Assembly (NCBI GenBank): GCA_958366985.1
Contig: CATXDC010000023.1
Coordinates: 1-23,553, forward strand
Direction of reading: 5' to 3'
Source: an uncultured Oscillospiraceae bacterium
GTDB lineage: Bacteria > Bacillota > Clostridia > Oscillospirales > Acutalibacteraceae
DNA: 23,553 nucleotides
Part shown: positions 1-7,819 of the stretch, one piece after another
How the letters are laid out: each line of letters opens with the position of its first letter
How positions within the stretch are numbered: the stretch's first letter is position 1
Program-made: the position numbers and the translations under genes
The notes under the pieces: generated by a model
Told to the model about the DNA's origin: nothing
Database searches by the model: none
The model's input: only the letters and a program-made list of their open reading frames with translations

Positions 1-8
1 TTTGCCAT
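1..8 (-). CDS. 5' end of a gene running off the left edge
   Basis: An ATG (positions 8-6 on the minus strand) lies 7 nt after a consensus GGAGG (complement of 16-20). It is preceded by a good promoter at 71-99. Only Met-Ala and part of a third codon are inside the window, so nothing can be said about the product. The start is supported by the combination of ribosome binding site and promoter, not by any coding sequence. Confidence 0.5.
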
Positions 9-38
9 TTTCTTTCCTCCAATATACTTTTTTTGCGG

Positions 39-55
39 TGTACAAGGTCCGTACA
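39..55. promoter_or_regulatory. Inverted repeat in the leader of the left-edge gene
   Basis: TGTAC (39-43) and GTACA (51-55) form an inverted repeat around a 7-nt centre, with GG/CC pairs possible further out past a bulge. It lies between the predicted transcription start (about 64) and the GGAGG. It could be a leader hairpin or an operator; the sequence does not decide. Confidence 0.3.
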
Positions 56-70
56 ACCGTTTACTCTGTT

Positions 71-99
71 ATGATAATTTATCGTGTTAAATAAATCAA
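71..99 (-). promoter_or_regulatory. SigA-type promoter for the left-edge gene
   Basis: On the minus strand, TTGATT (complement of 94-99) is followed after 17 bp by TATCAT (complement of 71-76). Transcription would start near 64 and give a leader of about 55 nt. Confidence 0.5.
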
Positions 100-390
100 T
101 GGTAATATTGTGAAAAGAAAAAATGAATTATTTGTTAATAATATAGAACAGGTTGTCAAAAACATATAAAATTTTTTATAAAAAAGTACCGACTAAACAG
201 TCTAAATTCATTTCAGCGGCTTAAATTCGGATTTTTTAAAATACTAATTATTAAATTATATTTTTGTATTTTCTAAAGTTCGCACCAGCTATAGTTTTTT
301 TAAAATTAATATATAAAAATTGCGAAGCTCAGCAAAAACTCAATTAAAAATTATATACAGAATCTCTCTTTGATTTTTTTATGGTAAATG
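100..390. other. AT-rich gene-free stretch
   Basis: No open frame with a ribosome binding site, no RNA gene and no strong dyad is visible here. The DNA is very AT-rich with long A and T runs. It separates the left-edge promoter from the terminator of the secreted-protein gene. Confidence 0.5.
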
Positions 391-423
391 AAAAGGACCC
401 CTCCTGAACGGAAGGGTCCTTTT
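391..423 (-). terminator. Intrinsic terminator of the secreted-protein gene
   Basis: AAAAGGACCC (391-400) pairs perfectly with GGGTCCTTTT (414-423), with extra TCC/GGA pairing in the loop. The arms carry their own A and T runs, so the hairpin could act on both strands. It lies 31 bp past the stop codon at 454. Confidence 0.75.
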
Positions 424-453
424 ACTAACTTGTTATATTATGAAGGGGAATAA

Positions 454-1854
454 TCAGCTTCTCTTTTTAGTTATAACAAGAGCTGCACCGGAAAGAACTG
501 CCATAGCTGCGAAAATTCCGATAACTGCTGAATCACCGTTTGCAGGAGGTGTTACAGGATTTGCAGGATCATCTGTAGCAGGCTCACTGGGATCAGCGGG
601 ATCTGTAGGATCTGTGGGCTCTTCGGGCATTATATCTTCACCTGTAGCGATACCATAGATGAGTGCAAAAACCTGATCCTTGGACATTGAAGCAAACATG
701 CTGGGATCAATGCCGGGGATGTTGACAAGCTTGAAGATGAGATCCATATTGCCGGAAACCTGAAGAACATTCTCATAGATGTAGTTGTAAAGGATTACAA
801 CAGCTTCTGCATTTGTCTTTGCATTGCCGAGATCTGTAAGAACGGGCTCAAGACGTCCGAGATAGAAGTTCTTGCCGTCAGTTGCCTTTGTGATATCGTC
901 AACGAATACAAGGTCGAAGTCAACATTTGCATATGCGTCAAATGCCTGAACTGCGATCTTCTCAAGGTCAAATCTCTTGGGATTGTCAAGAGTGGGAAGT
1001 GCGTTGAAACCGTCAACGATTGTTGTGATTGTAGCACCAATATCGCCAAGGTCAACCATTCCGCCAACCATGTCAAGGACACCCTTGAGGTTGTTGAGAA
1101 CATCGGAAACACCTTCGTAAAGAAGAGCAAGGTCATCCTTGTCAGCAACATTGCGAAGGATAGAAACTATACCTGTTGCTGCATCGGGAAGAAGAGCCTT
1201 AACGATGTTCTTAACATAGGTTTTAATCTTATCGCTCTGTGCAGTCTGAACTATTTTAAGGAACTCATCAGCCTGCTCAATACCTGCAGCCTTGCAGATC
1301 TTGTCAACACCACTGAAGAGCGGTGCAGAATCAGGAACAAATGCCGGAATTATTGCAAGAGTCTGGCAAACATTGTCAACCAAAATTATGTCAACAATTT
1401 TTTCAGCTTCTTTTACCATCTCGTCACCATTTGCAAAAGTGATGGGATGCTCTTCGAAGAAGAGTGTAAATGTACCCTTTTCTACAATGTTGCCTTCTTC
1501 ATCTGTAACGTCAGCCTTGATTTTACCATCTGCACTGGTAAGATCAGCAAAGCGCTCAGGATAAAGTGTCTTATAATACTCAACACTGTCAGATTTAATC
1601 TGTCCGCCGTTAAGGCTTGCTATAGCGCTGAGTGTGGGAATAAATTTGTAGATTTCTTCAAAAACATCCCCTGTGATAACCTGCTGCTGAATAGCATCAT
1701 CAGCAAAGTCGATGAGTTTGTTGACTCTTTCCTCAGTCATAACGTCTGTGTAAAGATCATCTTCAGCCGCAAAAGCAACAACTGCTGCTGAAAGGCTTGA
1801 GAAAACCATTACAAGAGCAAGAATGACACTGAGAATCTTTTTACTCTTTTTCAT
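454..1854 (-). CDS. Secreted, C-terminally membrane-anchored protein of unknown function
   Basis: This is a 466-residue exported protein. Residues 1-30 form a clear signal peptide: a KKSKK start, a hydrophobic core and a likely cut after Ala-Phe-Ala. The body is acidic, probably mostly helical, and matches no enzyme family I recognise. Near the C-terminus a Pro/Thr/Asp-rich linker (PTDPTDPADPSEP) leads to Asn-Gly-Asp, a hydrophobic segment of about 20 residues and the tail KKRS. That is the plan of sortase-anchored proteins, but where LPxTG or NTGD is expected the sequence reads PPANGDS, so sortase processing is doubtful. The ATG at 1854 is chosen because GGAGG lies 8 nt upstream; an in-frame start 33 nt earlier has no ribosome binding site. 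The gene is divergent from two TetR genes, which may regulate it (inference). Confidence 0.8.
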   Translation of the reverse strand: MKKSKKILSVILALVMVFSSLSAAVVAFAAEDDLYTDVMTEERVNKLIDFADDAIQQQVITGDVFEEIYKFIPTLSAIASLNGGQIKSDSVEYYKTLYPERFADLTSADGKIKADVTDEEGNIVEKGTFTLFFEEHPITFANGDEMVKEAEKIVDIILVDNVCQTLAIIPAFVPDSAPLFSGVDKICKAAGIEQADEFLKIVQTAQSDKIKTYVKNIVKALLPDAATGIVSILRNVADKDDLALLYEGVSDVLNNLKGVLDMVGGMVDLGDIGATITTIVDGFNALPTLDNPKRFDLEKIAVQAFDAYANVDFDLVFVDDITKATDGKNFYLGRLEPVLTDLGNAKTNAEAVVILYNYIYENVLQVSGNMDLIFKLVNIPGIDPSMFASMSKDQVFALIYGIATGEDIMPEEPTDPTDPADPSEPATDDPANPVTPPANGDSAVIGIFAAMAVLSGAALVITKKRS

Positions 1855-1879
1855 TGTGTTTTCCTCCACATATTTTTTT

Positions 1880-1906
1880 ACAGACATATAATATATTTAT
1901 GCCTGT
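1880..1906 (-). promoter_or_regulatory. Leader hairpin of the secreted-protein gene
   Basis: Complementary 9-nt arms at 1880-1888 and 1898-1906, with one G-U pair in the transcript, enclose a 9-nt AT loop. The hairpin falls at the 5' end of the predicted 59-nt leader. It may stabilise the mRNA or be a protein site; no riboswitch class is recognised. Confidence 0.35.
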
Positions 1907-1919
1907 ATATTTCCACTTA

Positions 1920-1948
1920 ATTATATTCTTTTACAAATGCCTTTTCAA
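1920..1948 (-). promoter_or_regulatory. Strong SigA-type promoter of the secreted-protein gene
   Basis: On the minus strand TTGAAA (complement of 1943-1948) and a perfect TATAAT (complement of 1920-1925) are separated by 17 bp. The rest of the 1855-2161 gap holds the leader and the divergent TetR promoter. Confidence 0.75.
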
Positions 1949-2077
1949 TGGGAATTTTATGATAAATTTAATGTATTGTTTTGTTTTATTTAACCAACGG
2001 TTTAGCATTTGTGACAATTATAACACTGCTTTCAATTACGTATATGGAATTTGCTACAAAATATATAATTTTTGCAA

Positions 2078-2106
2078 TTTACTTTTATTTTTCTATATGT
2101 TAAAAT
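2078..2106 (+). promoter_or_regulatory. Promoter of the first TetR gene, in a duplicated 44-bp block
   Basis: TTTACT (2078-2083) and TAAAAT (2101-2106) are 17 bp apart. The whole block 2071-2114 recurs at 2953-2996 before the second TetR gene with 39 of 44 identical bases, including the spacer. The spacer identity suggests a shared operator as well as a shared promoter. Confidence 0.65.
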
Positions 2107-2161
2107 TAAGACGATTTAACATAATTTGTATAATTGCAGTATATATAAAAGGAGTTTCTTA

Positions 2162-2812
2162 ATGGACTTATATAATAATGTTAACAAAATTATAGAATCT
2201 TCTTCTGAATTGTTTGCAGCTTACGGTTTTGACGGAACATCTATAAGTGAAATTTGCAAAGCTGGGAACATATCAAAAGGACGGTTTTACTATTATTTCA
2301 ATGATAAAGAAGACCTTTTTATTTCTTGCTGCAAATATACATATACGATCATGAACAAAGTTTTTGAACTTTTTAAAGTCGATAAAAACCTTAATCTTAC
2401 AGATAATCTTCTCAATCTGTTCGTCTGTTATCAAAAGATTTTTGAAAATTATAAATTCGTACCATATATAATTTATACTATAAACTCATCACCGCCACCT
2501 GCCGTAAGAGAAGTAAGAAAAGAAATAGTAGAATTCCACCAAAATAAATTCTTAGAACTGATAAAAGAAATTTTAGATGTATGTGACATTGATGTAGATG
2601 CCTTTCATGTAGCAATAGGATTTCATACAGCCTTTATAACATCATATGCAAAAGACGGTGTCTTCAGTTACGAAGAGATACGTGCTTTTGTAGGAAATGA
2701 TGTTTATAAATCTTTTGCTTATTACCTTGATAAAATACTTTTCGGAGTTCTTCCGAGAGATGAAAAAACAATGAACAATCCAAAAGCTCAAAAAATATAT
2801 AGAACAAAATAA
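2162..2812 (+). CDS. TetR/AcrR family regulator, copy 1
   Basis: This 216-residue protein carries a TetR-type DNA-binding domain in its first 55 residues. The recognition region includes TSISEICKAGNISKGRFYYY followed by F-DKEDLF, the hallmark stretch after the helix-turn-helix. The remaining 160 residues are a helical ligand-binding and dimerisation domain whose effector cannot be read from sequence. The ATG at 2162 follows AAGGAG by 7 nt; an in-frame start 36 nt upstream has no such signal. It is followed by a close paralogue (3032-3673) in the same direction with the same promoter and a similar terminator. No transporter or enzyme lies beside the pair except the divergent secreted-protein gene, which is the nearest candidate target. 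Confidence 0.9.
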   Translation: MDLYNNVNKIIESSSELFAAYGFDGTSISEICKAGNISKGRFYYYFNDKEDLFISCCKYTYTIMNKVFELFKVDKNLNLTDNLLNLFVCYQKIFENYKFVPYIIYTINSSPPPAVREVRKEIVEFHQNKFLELIKEILDVCDIDVDAFHVAIGFHTAFITSYAKDGVFSYEEIRAFVGNDVYKSFAYYLDKILFGVLPRDEKTMNNPKAQKIYRTK

Positions 2813-2851
2813 CAAACACCTAACCATCTACCCCTTATTATTGATGATAAG

Positions 2852-2883
2852 AAAAAACGACGCTGCATTATGCGCCGTTTTTT
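2852..2883 (+). terminator. Terminator after TetR copy 1
   Basis: A hairpin with AACG/CGTT and CGC/GCG stem segments, separated by one mismatch, is preceded by A6 and followed by T6. The terminator after the second TetR gene has the same stem plan (AACG-A-CGC and GCG-C-CGTT), so the duplication appears to include it. Confidence 0.65.
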
Positions 2884-2959
2884 CTTTATCTTTTTAATTA
2901 AATCGCTGCATCACTTTTATTTTTAGGCTTTAATTTAGAATTTGTTGCAAATATTGCGA

Positions 2960-2988
2960 TTTACTTTGATTTTTCTATATGTTAAAAT
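2960..2988 (+). promoter_or_regulatory. Promoter of the second TetR gene, duplicate block
   Basis: TTTACT (2960-2965) and TAAAAT (2983-2988) are 17 bp apart, as in the copy at 2078-2106. The surrounding block 2953-2996 differs from the first at only five positions. Confidence 0.65.
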
Positions 2989-3031
2989 TAAAACGCACTT
3001 ATAAATCCATTAAAATAACAGGAGGGTTATT

Positions 3032-3673
3032 ATGGATTCTCAAAGCAGTGTAACACAAATAATAGAAGCAGCATCACAAATGTTTACCATTCACGGTTAT
3101 GAGGATACTTCCATAAGCGAAATTTGTAAATCATGCAATATTTCAAAGGGCAAATTTTATTATTATTTCAGCGATAAAGAAGATCTGTTCACAGCCTGCT
3201 GCACTCACGCATATTCCCTCGTCAATGAAATATTTAACCTCTTTACTTTCGACTACAATGCAACTCTTAAAAATAACCTTCTGAATTTATTCCGGTGTTA
3301 CCAAAAAATTTTCAGTGAACATGAATTTCTCCTATACATAATTTATACAATCCATTCATCACAGCAAACCACCATCAAAGAAAAAATCCGTGAAATAACC
3401 GATTATCATCAAAAAAGGTTTACAAGCATAGTTGAAAAAATGCTTGACTGTTTTTCCATAGAAGCAAGGCCCTTTGATATTTCTTTGGGATTTCATGCAG
3501 CTTTCATGGCAGCATACGAAGCTGAAGGTGTTTTAAACTGTGAAGAAATATGCGAACCTACCGGCAACGATGTTTTCGACTACTTTACTTACTACATTGA
3601 TCAAATTCTTTTCGGCGTTCTTCCGAGAGATAAAGAGACTATAGACAATCCCAAAGCAGCAAGGGATATATGA
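3032..3673 (+). CDS. TetR/AcrR family regulator, copy 2
   Basis: This 213-residue TetR regulator is a paralogue of the gene at 2162. Both proteins share the recognition region (TSISEICK, NISKG-FYYYF-DKEDLF), a central YQKIF and IIYTI, GFH-AF, and a C-terminal FGVLPRD with NPKA. Roughly half the residues are identical by eye, with conservation running over the full length, so the ligand-binding domains are also related. The ATG follows GGAGGG by 5 nt. Each gene has its own promoter and terminator, so this is a tandem duplication of a complete transcription unit rather than an operon. The two proteins could form heterodimers or bind each other's operators (inference). Confidence 0.9.
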   Translation: MDSQSSVTQIIEAASQMFTIHGYEDTSISEICKSCNISKGKFYYYFSDKEDLFTACCTHAYSLVNEIFNLFTFDYNATLKNNLLNLFRCYQKIFSEHEFLLYIIYTIHSSQQTTIKEKIREITDYHQKRFTSIVEKMLDCFSIEARPFDISLGFHAAFMAAYEAEGVLNCEEICEPTGNDVFDYFTYYIDQILFGVLPRDKETIDNPKAARDI

Positions 3674-3715
3674 ATATTTTAAAAGTCTGATATAATATCA
3701 CACTTTTGCTTAATT

Positions 3716-3745
3716 AAAAACGACGCAGATTTCTGCGCCGTTTTT
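3716..3745. terminator. Bidirectional terminator between TetR copy 2 and glgP
   Basis: AAAAACG (3716-3722) and CGTTTTT (3739-3745) flank a CGCAG/CTGCG stem, with one A-C mismatch. The A and T runs on both sides let it serve the TetR gene on the plus strand and glgP on the minus strand, whose stop is at 3767. Confidence 0.8.
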
Positions 3746-3766
3746 CTTTTTGCCTTTAACTGCAAA

Positions 3767-6121
3767 TTACTGTATTTCTTTTATCTTCCAGACTTTCTCT
3801 GCGTATTCCTTTATTGAACGATCGGAGGAAAAATCTCCGCAGGAACACATATTGAGCCAGCATTTTTTGGCAAAGGCTTCTTTATCGGCTGTATCTTTAT
3901 TAAGGCAAAGCCTTGTTTCGAGACAGCTTTCAAAATCATGGAGCACAAAATAATGGTCAGGTCTGTGCCAGCTTGCTCCAATTGTAATGGAATCGTAAAG
4001 CTCTTTGAACATTCCTGTTCCGCCGTCATCCAGAGTGCCGTCAATAAGGGCATCCATGCATCTTTTGATTTTCGGATTTGATTCCATAAGGGACATTGGA
4101 TCATAGCTTTCATAAATTTCTGCAATCTCTTCGGCATCCGCTCCGAAAATATAGTTATTCTCTTTGCCCGCCTTTTCAACTATTTCTATATTTGCGCCGT
4201 CCATGGTTCCGAAAGTTACCGCTCCGTTAAGGGCAAGCTTCATGTTGCCTGTTCCGCTGGCTTCCGTTCCGGCAGTGGAAATCTGCTGGGAAATATCCGC
4301 CGCAGCCACTATTTTCTCAGCATAGGAAACATTGTAATCGGGCAGAAATACCACTTTCAGCAAACCTTTCATATCGGGGTCACTGTCTATAAGCCGTGCA
4401 ACCTCATTTATAAGCTTTATAACGCCCTTGGCTCTGAAATATCCCGGAGCTGCTTTGCCCGCAAATATTACAGTTGTGGGATTAAAGGAGTCAAGACTCT
4501 TTTCTTTAAGCTCAAAATATATCTCCAGAACGGTAAGTATATTAAGAAGCTGACGCTTATACTCATGAAGACGCTTTATCTGAACGTCAAAAACTGTTTC
4601 GGGATTTATCTTCACTCCGCTGCGTTTCTTTACATATTCCGCAAGGTGCTTTTTATTATCCTCTTTGATTTTTATAAATCTCTCAATGACTTCCCTGTCA
4701 TCAGCATACTTTTTAAGTCCCTCAAGGAAGCTTAAATCCTTTATCCATAAATCGCTGTCCAGAAGCTCAGTTATAAGGCGGCTTAGCTGAGGATTCGCCA
4801 AAGCAAGCCATCTTCTGGGAGTTATTCCGTTTGTGACATTGAGGAATTTTTCAGGATACAGCTCATACCAGTCCTTCAAAACCCGCTCTTTCAAAATATC
4901 AGTGTGGATTTTTGCAACTCCGTTTATATGTCCCGAACCGTATGCAGAGAGATTCGCCATATGCACGGTGCTGTCCTGAATAATATACATATTCTCTTTT
5001 TCCGCACCCATATCTTTAAGCTCCTGCTTTAAGCGGCGGTTTATAAGAGTTATTATCTTTGCAGTTTTCGGACATACGGCACGGATAAGCTTCATATCCC
5101 ATTTTTCAAGGGCTTCCTGCATGATTGTATGATTTGTATAGCCGAAAACGCTCTGAGCTGTCAAAAGTGCAGTATCAAAATAAATACCCTCTTCTTCAGT
5201 GAGAATACGAACAAGCTCAGGAACTGAAATGGCTGGATGTGTATCGTTAAGCTGTACGGTGATATAATCACCCAGCTGTGTAAGATTTTCTCCATGCTCC
5301 TTTTTGAATGTGCGGATTATATCTTTAAGGGATGCGCTGGAAAAGAAATACTCCTGTCTGAGTCTTAAAATCTTTCCGCTGACAGTTTCATCGCCGGGAT
5401 AAAGTACACGAGAAATATCCTCAGCTCTGTTTTTATACTTAAGGGAAAAACTGTGTCTGCCCTGGGAGAATTTGTCAAAATCAAAAGGCTCCACACTTTC
5501 ACACTGCCAAAGGCGAAGTGTGGAAATATGTTCTGTGCCGTAACCGATTACAGGCATATCGTAGGGAACAGCCTTTACCTTTTCCCCTCCTGCAAACTCT
5601 ACAATAACGGCATCTTTTTCACGGCGTACCGACCACGGATCGCCAAAGCGTGACCAGTCGTCGGGCTCTTCTCTCTGAAATCCGTCCACGGTTTTCTGCT
5701 TGAAAAGTCCGTATTTATATCTTATGCCGTAGCCGTCAAGGGGGAGACCCAGTGTAGCTGCACTGTCAAGAAAACAGGCTGCAAGACGTCCAAGTCCGCC
5801 GTTACCCAAAGCGGCGTCCTCGATTTCCTCAAATGCGCCGAAATCAAGTCCCTTTTCCTCGAAAAATTCTTTTGCTTCTCTATCCATTCCCGCACAGAGA
5901 AGATTATTATATATTGCTCTGCCTGTTAAAAACTCGGCGGAAAGGTAGCAGGCACGGCGGTTTTCACGGTGCTTTCTGCGGCTTTCCTTCCAGTTATCAG
6001 AAATGCCGTTCATTACAGCCGCTGCCGTAACGCTGTGAAGCTCCTGGGAGTTCAGTTCCTCAAGGTCTTTCTGATACATACTGTGTGCAAATATATTCAT
6101 GCTTTCAAAGGTCTTTGACAT
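3767..6121 (-). CDS. glgP: Glycogen/maltodextrin phosphorylase
   Basis: The 784-residue GT35 phosphorylase releases glucose 1-phosphate from alpha-1,4-glucan ends using phosphate and a pyridoxal phosphate cofactor. Family blocks are present in order: YLSAEFLTGR, ALGNGGLGRLAACFLDS, QLNDTHPA, NVTNGITPRRWL, QIKRLHEYKRQLLN, FAGKAAPGYFRAKG and the cofactor block EASGTGNMK, with the PLP lysine at about residue 628. Length is normal for bacterial members, and it lacks the long N-terminal regulatory segment of animal enzymes. The ATG at 6121 follows AAAGGA by 9 nt; a TTG 30 nt upstream is less likely. It starts 31 nt after the malQ stop, so the two are almost certainly one operon for internal glycogen or imported maltodextrin breakdown. 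glgP and malP products cannot be told apart here. Confidence 0.95.
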   Translation of the reverse strand: MSKTFESMNIFAHSMYQKDLEELNSQELHSVTAAAVMNGISDNWKESRRKHRENRRACYLSAEFLTGRAIYNNLLCAGMDREAKEFFEEKGLDFGAFEEIEDAALGNGGLGRLAACFLDSAATLGLPLDGYGIRYKYGLFKQKTVDGFQREEPDDWSRFGDPWSVRREKDAVIVEFAGGEKVKAVPYDMPVIGYGTEHISTLRLWQCESVEPFDFDKFSQGRHSFSLKYKNRAEDISRVLYPGDETVSGKILRLRQEYFFSSASLKDIIRTFKKEHGENLTQLGDYITVQLNDTHPAISVPELVRILTEEEGIYFDTALLTAQSVFGYTNHTIMQEALEKWDMKLIRAVCPKTAKIITLINRRLKQELKDMGAEKENMYIIQDSTVHMANLSAYGSGHINGVAKIHTDILKERVLKDWYELYPEKFLNVTNGITPRRWLALANPQLSRLITELLDSDLWIKDLSFLEGLKKYADDREVIERFIKIKEDNKKHLAEYVKKRSGVKINPETVFDVQIKRLHEYKRQLLNILTVLEIYFELKEKSLDSFNPTTVIFAGKAAPGYFRAKGVIKLINEVARLIDSDPDMKGLLKVVFLPDYNVSYAEKIVAAADISQQISTAGTEASGTGNMKLALNGAVTFGTMDGANIEIVEKAGKENNYIFGADAEEIAEIYESYDPMSLMESNPKIKRCMDALIDGTLDDGGTGMFKELYDSITIGASWHRPDHYFVLHDFESCLETRLCLNKDTADKEAFAKKCWLNMCSCGDFSSDRSIKEYAEKVWKIKEIQ

Positions 6122-6152
6122 AAAAATCAATCCTTTCTCTATAAAGCTCAAA

Positions 6153-7658
6153 TTACTTTTTTACGGATTTTTTCTTTGCAGGAAGTCTTCTGTAAGTTTC
6201 GGTTATCTTTTTTATTTTCCCGGCGAGCTTTTCATCTGCCGCTCCCTTTGCCATTCTCCAGCTCCAGTTTCCTTCGGCAACTCCGGGAACGTTCATTCTC
6301 CCCTCACTGCCAAGACCAAGAAAATCCTGCATTGGGATAATTGCTGTATCGGCGACGCTCATCATTGCCGCCTTTATTATGCCCCAATTATATCCTTCCC
6401 GTGCACTCAGGCGCAAATATCTTTTTGCAAAGGCTCTGTCCTTTGCACTGAGAGAATTTATCCAGCCCACTGCCGTATCGTTATCATGAGTTCCCGTATA
6501 GACAACGCAATTTTTTATATGGTTATGGGGAAGATAATCGCTGCTGTCATCTGCATCAAAGGCAAACTCCAGAATCTTCATGCCGGGAAGCCCTGTCTTT
6601 TTGAGCATCCTCCGCACATCGTCAGTGAGCATTCCCAAATCCTCAGCTATAACGGGCAACTTACCCAGCTTTTTCTTCATGAATGCGAAAAATTCGCTTC
6701 CGGGGCCTTTCTCCCACTTTCCGTTTTTGGCGGTTTTCTCCTCAGAGGGTATACAGTAATAGGACTCAAAGCCTCTGAAATGGTCAATGCGGACTCTGTC
6801 GCACACCTTTAAAGCATGGGACAAACGCTGTGTCCACCAGGTATAGCCATCCTCTGTCATCTTCTCCCAGTTATAAACAGGATTGCCCCAAAGCTGTCCG
6901 TCCTCAGAAAATGCATCGGGGGGACATCCTGCTACAACACGGGGAGTATAATTTTCATCCAAAAGGAAATTTTCCGGCGATGCCCATACGTCGGCGCTGT
7001 CGAAAGCCACGTATATGGGAATATCGCCCACTATTTCGATTCCCTTTTCATTGACGTATTTTTTTAGAGCATACCACTGGCTGTAAAAAAGATACTGCTC
7101 CATTTTATAACGGTTGACCTTTTCCGAAAGCTCCCGTTCAGCTTTTTCGAGAGCAGATTTCTCTCTCATTTTAAGAGGTTTTTCCCACTTATTCCAAGGA
7201 ACATCTCCGTATTTTTCCTTAAGAGCCATAAAAAGAGCATAGTCACGAAGCCAAAAATCGTTTTCTTTACAGAAAATTTCATAATCATCCGGCAGAGCTT
7301 CAAAAAAGTGCCTTGCCGCCAAAGGAAAAAGTTTTTCCCTCCCGGCAATCACTTTTTTAAAATCCACATGGGATTCATCGCTGCCGAAATCACATCCGCT
7401 GACTTCTTCTTCATTTAAAAGTCCCTGTTTAACAAGTAAATCCAAATCTATAAAAAGAGCGTTGCCGGCAAAAGTCGAAAAACTCATATAGGGAGAATTT
7501 CCCTTTCCGCCGGGACAAAGGGGAAGCATCTGCCATAAAGTCTGTCCTGATTTTTGAAGAAAATCCGCAAACTCATATGCTTCCTCTCCCAATGCTCCTA
7601 TTCCGTAATTTGAAGGCAGAGAGGAAATATGCATCAGTACTCCGCTTCTTCTGACCAT
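6153..7658 (-). CDS. malQ: 4-alpha-glucanotransferase (amylomaltase, GH77)
   Basis: The 501-residue GH77 enzyme transfers alpha-1,4-glucan segments between chains, making longer dextrins that the phosphorylase downstream can use. The catalytic residues are visible: the nucleophile Asp292 in RIDHFRGF, acid/base Glu339 in VIAEDLG, and Asp392 in GTHDND. The N-terminal SGVLMHISSLPSNYGIG is the family signature, and length is normal for the short bacterial type without an extra N-terminal domain. The start is supported by AAAGGA 7 nt upstream. It is the first gene of the malQ-glgP operon, with a promoter at 7700-7728 and a palindrome immediately upstream of the -35 box. Confidence 0.96.
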   Translation of the reverse strand: MVRRSGVLMHISSLPSNYGIGALGEEAYEFADFLQKSGQTLWQMLPLCPGGKGNSPYMSFSTFAGNALFIDLDLLVKQGLLNEEEVSGCDFGSDESHVDFKKVIAGREKLFPLAARHFFEALPDDYEIFCKENDFWLRDYALFMALKEKYGDVPWNKWEKPLKMREKSALEKAERELSEKVNRYKMEQYLFYSQWYALKKYVNEKGIEIVGDIPIYVAFDSADVWASPENFLLDENYTPRVVAGCPPDAFSEDGQLWGNPVYNWEKMTEDGYTWWTQRLSHALKVCDRVRIDHFRGFESYYCIPSEEKTAKNGKWEKGPGSEFFAFMKKKLGKLPVIAEDLGMLTDDVRRMLKKTGLPGMKILEFAFDADDSSDYLPHNHIKNCVVYTGTHDNDTAVGWINSLSAKDRAFAKRYLRLSAREGYNWGIIKAAMMSVADTAIIPMQDFLGLGSEGRMNVPGVAEGNWSWRMAKGAADEKLAGKIKKITETYRRLPAKKKSVKK

Positions 7659-7699
7659 AAAATCATCCTTTCCGGAATCAAAACCGGTTACTTAAAGAT

Positions 7700-7728
7700 A
7701 TATTACTGTAAATTTAAGTCTAAATCAA
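7700..7728 (-). promoter_or_regulatory. malQ-glgP promoter
   Basis: On the minus strand TTGATT (complement of 7723-7728) and TAATAT (complement of 7700-7705) are 17 bp apart. Transcription would begin near 7693, giving a leader of about 35 nt. Confidence 0.6.
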
Positions 7729-7733
7729 TAATA

Positions 7734-7750
7734 CTTTGGCATATCCAAAG
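7734..7750. promoter_or_regulatory. Palindromic candidate operator upstream of malQ
   Basis: CTTTGG and CCAAAG form perfect 6-bp arms around the 5-bp centre CATAT. The dyad ends 5 bp upstream of the -35 box, a position usual for an activator, though repression is also possible. It does not match the catabolite control (cre) consensus. No regulator gene lies beside the operon. Confidence 0.45.
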
Positions 7751-7771
7751 GTGTTAACAAAAATCTAAGAT

Positions 7772-7799
7772 AAAAATAAAGAGCCGATTTCCTCGACTC
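7772..7799 (-). terminator. Terminator after the sugar transferase gene
   Basis: On the minus strand a 7-bp stem with one G-U pair, GAGTCGA/TCGGCTC and a 5-nt loop, is followed by TTTATTTTT. It lies 20 bp past the stop codon at 7820 and insulates the malQ promoter. Confidence 0.7.
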
Positions 7800-7819
7800 C
7801 TCAAATTACACCCCTAATT

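Noticed and set aside
1854..2162. 102-codon plus-strand open frame before the first TetR gene
   Set aside because: It covers the divergent promoters, is Phe/Tyr-rich as AT-rich DNA would give, and has no ribosome binding site.
6099..6812. 237-codon open frame antisense to glgP/malQ
   Set aside because: It lies opposite the well-conserved malQ sequence and has no supporting ribosome binding site or domain.
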